Source of the DNA: UBA4416 sp040386075
Lineage (GTDB): Bacteria; Bacteroidota; Bacteroidia; B-17B0; Aurantibacillaceae
NCBI GenBank assembly: GCA_040386075.1
Contig: JAZKGE010000032.1
Coordinates: 124,001 to 188,000, forward strand
DNA length: 64,000 bases
Direction: 5' to 3'
Below, in pieces: positions 60,302-64,000 of the stretch; positions within the stretch are counted from its first letter, which is position 1; every line of letters begins with the position of its first letter. Under the pieces are notes generated by a model. The model saw only the letters and a program-made list of their open reading frames with translations. It was not told the DNA's origin and made no database searches. The translations under genes and the position numbers were made by a program.

Positions 60302-60985
60302 TTACTTATCTGCGTAAGCAATACTCAGTACACTTATTTTTATTCCTTCTATTTGTTGCAATAGCTGGCAACAGGCTTCAATTGTAGCGCCTGTGGTGAT
60401 CACATCATCTACCAGAACAACCTGTTTGTTTTTAAAAGTTTCGGGAGTAATTAATTCAAACACATCTTCTACGTTTTCCCAACGTTCGTATTTGCTTTTT
60501 TTGGTTTGTGTTTCGGTAAACTCTTTTCGCTTTAAAACAGTAGTGTTCAAAGATGTTTTTAAACCTTCGGCTAAGCCTTTGCCAAACTCTTCGCTTTGGT
60601 TATAGCCACGGCTTTTCATTTTTTTAGAATGCAGGGGAACCGGAATGATATAATCGGCCTTACCTATGATAGGATCTTCTCTCAGATCCTCAGCATACCA
60701 TTTTCCGACAAGAACAGCCAGGTCTTTATTGTGTTTGTATTTAATGGAATGTAATATTTTTTGGATGCTTCCTTTTTTAGTGAACAAATAAAAACTACTG
60801 GCCAGCAGTAAAGGAGATCTGCCATAAAACAAAGCATCAACCGGATTACGTTGCTGTTTATGAAAATTTGTTTTTGGCAAATTCATATAACAATAATTGC
60901 AAACCTGCTCTTCGTGTTTATAGAGTGAGTTACCGCAGGCAACACAATTACGAGGATAAATGAGAGATAAAAAATCCTGAAACAT
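60302..60985 (-). CDS. ComF-family phosphoribosyltransferase-like protein
   Basis: 227 residues. The N-terminal zinc finger has CVACG (C14, C17) and CNYC (C29, C32). The C-terminal PRTase domain ends in the intact PRPP-loop motif VVLVDDVITTGATIEACCQL (DD...TG), with PVPLHSKKMKSRGYNQSEEF before it. ComF homologues are linked to DNA uptake in competent bacteria, but in Bacteroidota the role is undefined. Its start overlaps the stop of the upstream gene (60985) by one base (TAATG), so they are coupled. The intact DD...TG contrasts with the degenerate loops at 13371-15776. Confidence 0.92.
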   Translation of the reverse strand: MFQDFLSLIYPRNCVACGNSLYKHEEQVCNYCYMNLPKTNFHKQQRNPVDALFYGRSPLLLASSFYLFTKKGSIQKILHSIKYKHNKDLAVLVGKWYAEDLREDPIIGKADYIIPVPLHSKKMKSRGYNQSEEFGKGLAEGLKTSLNTTVLKRKEFTETQTKKSKYERWENVEDVFELITPETFKNKQVVLVDDVITTGATIEACCQLLQQIEGIKISVLSIAYADK

Positions 60986-63900
60986 TACAACTTACCGGCA
61001 AGCGTGCAACTTAGTTTGTATTTATTAACTTTTCCCGACAGGTTAAATAACTCCACATACACTACGTAAATGCCGATAGGTGCTTTTTCGTTATCATCAT
61101 TAATGCCATTCCAGCTTAACGTTCCGTCTTGCGTTAACTGCTCGTTACGAATTAAATGGCGGACCTGACGACCTTTACTATCGTAAATATAAACGTTAGC
61201 TGCTTTTCCAGACTCATCCAGTTTGTAGGAAATATTCAACACATCATTGTATCCATCATTATCAGGCGAGAACAAAGGATTGGGAATGGAAACGCCACTA
61301 CCGCCATCAGCTTGTAAATACTGTGAGTTGCGATAAGCAGGTGTAGCAAAACCAACCGATTCGGCAGCACTGTTCCAGTTGGTTCTGTCGTCTGTTGGCC
61401 TGTTAAAATTAATGCGTTCTAATGACACACCCTTTGTTGTTACCAATAAAGGGAAATGCATTTTTGCAGTATATTTAAAATTATCGATCACTGTAAAACT
61501 CGCATCGCTTAACGTTACAACATCATCATCGGTATTCATGCTTGGCAGATCAGTCACATCTAAAAACCCTTTTGGATTCATAGTTAAATAGTGTTGTTTC
61601 ACAATCGTTCCGTTTTCGCTTAACACAACGTAACTTTCAGGGAACAGTAAATAACCTTCACTGGTAATGATCTCCGTACCTTCTAAAATACTGGAAATTG
61701 TATCCATGGAACCGATCCGGAGATCTTTTAAGTTAATGGTTTTATTGCTTCGGTTATATAGCTCTACAAAATCCACGCCGCCTGTTCCAGGGTCAAACAA
61801 GATCTCGTTGATGACCACGTCGTTGGCTACAGGCGCTTCGGGTAAGGCAAAAGGCAATGAGCCATTTATTAAATTATTACCAACGCAATCAGTAATGCCG
61901 CTTAAAACAGTGACATTATACATTGTGCTTAATTGTATGGGTGATGATAATTTTAAAATTACTTTTTTAAATTCAGGCGCTATTGCTTTAACATACACTG
62001 GTGTGGTTAATCCATTATCAAATGTATAATTCAAAGAATTGGACAAAGTGGTGCTGTCCAGAGGCTCCGTAAATAAAAGAGCGATCGTATCGGCGGTGAT
62101 CACAATAACTCTGTCTAACGTTGGAGAAGTTGCGTCTGGGTTTGTTCCGGCCACCGAATTTGCGAAAGCGGGTGTGCCACCATTCGCGTGTGTGCTTGCA
62201 TGCCAATTGTTTTGTCCGCCACATGGATTATTCGCATCTATTTGCTCTAAACTCCAGCCGCCATCGCTTTTGTTAGCATCGTTATACCAACTCGACGAAT
62301 ATGAAATAGAGCTTACCACTACATTATTGGTGTCGCGTAGTGTAAGTGTTGTACCATCGTTTAACAGCGAAGGAAAACTTGCAACTTCAGTAACCGGGAT
62401 GCCAAAACCATAGAATATATTTTCTGCCCCTGTGCCCGCTAAAACAAGGTATCCGTTTGGTGCAATAGTAACATCGGGTAATTTTTTAGAAGTAGTCAGC
62501 GAAGAAAAACTCCAGTTCTTTAGATTGATACTAAAGTTTGTTCTGTTCTTTAATTCAACATATTCTTCATTAGGTAAATTAATAGCAGGATCAGGGTCCG
62601 GCATTAATTCATTTATCACAACATCATATGGTTTTGCCTTGTAGTGAGAAAAAGCTTTAAAATTTGGGTTTAATGCGTTTCCGCTGCAATCGGTAATGCC
62701 ACCAATTGTAATGGTATAATTAGTAGCATTTACCATTTTGGTTGGAAGCGACAGCGTTACACACATATAGCCGGATGTTGCCGATGCAAGTGTAGGAGAA
62801 CCAATTCCCGTAATACTATAGTTTGATGCAAGCGATAATTGCGAAGCAGAGATTGCGTCGTCAAAACAAACAGAGATGTGTAAAGAATCTATAACGCTTA
62901 CCGAACTGATTTTTGGAGCACTTACATCCGGTGCTAAAGAATAAACCGAATTAATCAAGCCGGGAGTACCTCCGTTTGCATCAAATGAGCCAATCCAGTT
63001 ATTGATCTGTGAACAGGTTGGATTTAAATTTGGATTAACTTGTTCTAAAGTATAGCCTCCGTTCTTTTTCACAGCATCTCTATACCAGGTATCTTTATAA
63101 TTTACACTATCAATAAAAACACCTGCATTTGTTTTCAAATAAATGTTGTCACCTGAATTGTTTAAGGATGGGAAAGAACTAACTCCCAATTTGTTCATAT
63201 AACCCAATGTTGTAAATTGCGCCGTATCGGCTACCGGACAAATGATCACATAACTGCCTGGCGCCATAACATAATTGCCCAAAGTAGCGCCTGTGGCCGT
63301 ATAACTGTCTGCCAGTTTTAAACCATTCAAATTAAATGTGTTTGAGCTTCTATTGTATAATTCAACAAATTCTGCACTGGTCAAATTGATCACGGGCGAT
63401 GGATCAGCAAACAACTCATTGATCACAATGTCTTTGTAACCAATTGTTACTGGTGCTACATAAGTAAAATTTGTTGTAGCGGATGTAATAGCATTCAATG
63501 CAACATCCTGCACATTTGTAACTGTTAGTGTATTTGCTAATGAATTTGAAAAGGCTGTTACAAAAGTTAAGTGAACCAAAGAAAAATTAGATGCATCTCT
63601 TACAGCTGTACTTGGATTACCGATACCATTGTTAACTGTATAATTGGAAACATTTTGTGCTGAAATGATCTCTAAAGGTTCATTAAACAATACGTCTAGT
63701 TGGGTATTAGTAATGACTGCCGTGTTTACAATAGCAGGAGCTGTAACATCTACTACTATGGGAGCAACAATTATATCGTCAAACAAGTGTTTCCCAAAAA
63801 AGCTGGCGGTTGATTGTTTAACATTAAAACCAAATGCAGCTGTAGTTGTAAATGTAGCGTCAGTAATAGTTCCTTCTGTAAAATAGCTACTGCCTGTACC

Positions 63901-64000
63901 GGTCATATCTCGCTCAAGGGTAAACAGGTTTGCGCTTGTACGTGTCACTTTTATTTTTATAAGATTGTTGCTGCTACTTGCTACACTTGAATTAACACCA
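60985..64000 (-). CDS. Giant lamin-tail-domain protein with type B sorting domain (N-terminus off the window)
   Basis: The frame is open to the right edge of the window (codons before 63948 read GVNSSVASSSNNLIKIKV), so the GTG there is internal and the gene is partial, ~1005 codons. N-terminal part: lectin-like end (LIKIKVTRTSANLFTLERDM). Then Ig-like domains alternate with three lamin-tail domains (DIVINELFADPSPVINLTSA; DVVINELMPDPDPAINLPNE; DVVINEILFDPGTGGVDFVE). The C-terminus is a type B sorting domain (IPNPLFSPDNDGYNDVLNIS; VYIYDSKGRQVR; APIGIYVVYVELFN). Likely a T9SS surface or biofilm protein. It overlaps the comF start by 1 bp. Confidence 0.92.
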   Translation of the reverse strand, partial: GVNSSVASSSNNLIKIKVTRTSANLFTLERDMTGTGSSYFTEGTITDATFTTTAAFGFNVKQSTASFFGKHLFDDIIVAPIVVDVTAPAIVNTAVITNTQLDVLFNEPLEIISAQNVSNYTVNNGIGNPSTAVRDASNFSLVHLTFVTAFSNSLANTLTVTNVQDVALNAITSATTNFTYVAPVTIGYKDIVINELFADPSPVINLTSAEFVELYNRSSNTFNLNGLKLADSYTATGATLGNYVMAPGSYVIICPVADTAQFTTLGYMNKLGVSSFPSLNNSGDNIYLKTNAGVFIDSVNYKDTWYRDAVKKNGGYTLEQVNPNLNPTCSQINNWIGSFDANGGTPGLINSVYSLAPDVSAPKISSVSVIDSLHISVCFDDAISASQLSLASNYSITGIGSPTLASATSGYMCVTLSLPTKMVNATNYTITIGGITDCSGNALNPNFKAFSHYKAKPYDVVINELMPDPDPAINLPNEEYVELKNRTNFSINLKNWSFSSLTTSKKLPDVTIAPNGYLVLAGTGAENIFYGFGIPVTEVASFPSLLNDGTTLTLRDTNNVVVSSISYSSSWYNDANKSDGGWSLEQIDANNPCGGQNNWHASTHANGGTPAFANSVAGTNPDATSPTLDRVIVITADTIALLFTEPLDSTTLSNSLNYTFDNGLTTPVYVKAIAPEFKKVILKLSSPIQLSTMYNVTVLSGITDCVGNNLINGSLPFALPEAPVANDVVINEILFDPGTGGVDFVELYNRSNKTINLKDLRIGSMDTISSILEGTEIITSEGYLLFPESYVVLSENGTIVKQHYLTMNPKGFLDVTDLPSMNTDDDVVTLSDASFTVIDNFKYTAKMHFPLLVTTKGVSLERINFNRPTDDRTNWNSAAESVGFATPAYRNSQYLQADGGSGVSIPNPLFSPDNDGYNDVLNISYKLDESGKAANVYIYDSKGRQVRHLIRNEQLTQDGTLSWNGINDDNEKAPIGIYVVYVELFNLSGKVNKYKLSCTLAGKL

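Overview
The window looks like a chromosomal contig of a low-GC member of the Bacteroidota. Evidence for this: many secreted proteins with type IX secretion system (T9SS) type A or type B sorting domains, a PorP/SprF family protein, SprB-like repeat adhesins, a DUF2490 barrel, a bifunctional ribBA, and several promoter-like sites matching the phylum's TAnnTTTG -7 element. A run of ten Ns at 10445-10454 shows a draft assembly. Nothing here fixes the genus.

Layout. 1-7161 is ordinary chromosome: a beta-carbonic anhydrase/SulP bicarbonate-uptake pair, a small secreted protein, then a rightward series (lipoprotein, DUF2490 barrel, T9SS cargo, YD-like repeat protein, VTC-domain protein, DUF4956 membrane protein). 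A tRNA-Val(TAC) gene lies at 7231-7308. Its 3' 46 bp is repeated exactly at 17749-17794. The two copies bracket a 10.5-kb integrated element that carries an XRE regulator, a small secreted protein/lipoprotein pair, a replication-initiator-like gene with an excisionase-type HTH gene, a gap-broken gene, a six-helix membrane protein, a three-gene cargo cassette (12190-16321) and a tyrosine integrase next to the right repeat. The cassette encodes a GHKL ATPase, an 801-residue protein with two degenerate phosphoribosyltransferase-like domains, and a small protein with a HEPN-type R-x4-H motif. I do not recognise it as a named system. Its composition and its place in a tRNA-borne island make it the best candidate for an undescribed conflict or anti-phage system.

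17949-26484 holds a TPR hybrid histidine kinase, a TPR protein that ends where an output domain would be expected, a Crp/Fnr regulator, a pirin flanked by two related 130-bp palindrome-ended repeats, a GT39-like membrane glycosyltransferase and an orphan T9SS sorting domain. 26770-36024 holds a 1730-residue T9SS protein, a small membrane-anchored protein, a TonB-dependent receptor and a TauE/SafE transporter.

36185-49500 is a surface-adhesin locus. Two paralogous giant proteins (DUF7948-like N-terminus, SprB-like repeats with a 462-nt period, type B sorting domain) flank a porP/sprF gene. The first paralogue carries a 1-nt deletion. The second has a 224-residue module inserted in one repeat. 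49579-64000 is mixed housekeeping and secretion: a P-loop kinase, a YkgJ-type cysteine-cluster protein, truB, two paralogous T9SS proteins, ribBA, a NUDIX hydrolase, a T9SS protein cut from its sorting domain by an in-frame TGA, asnS, a lysine-rich secreted protein, a NifU/Nfu protein, comF, and a large lamin-tail-domain type B protein that runs off the right edge.
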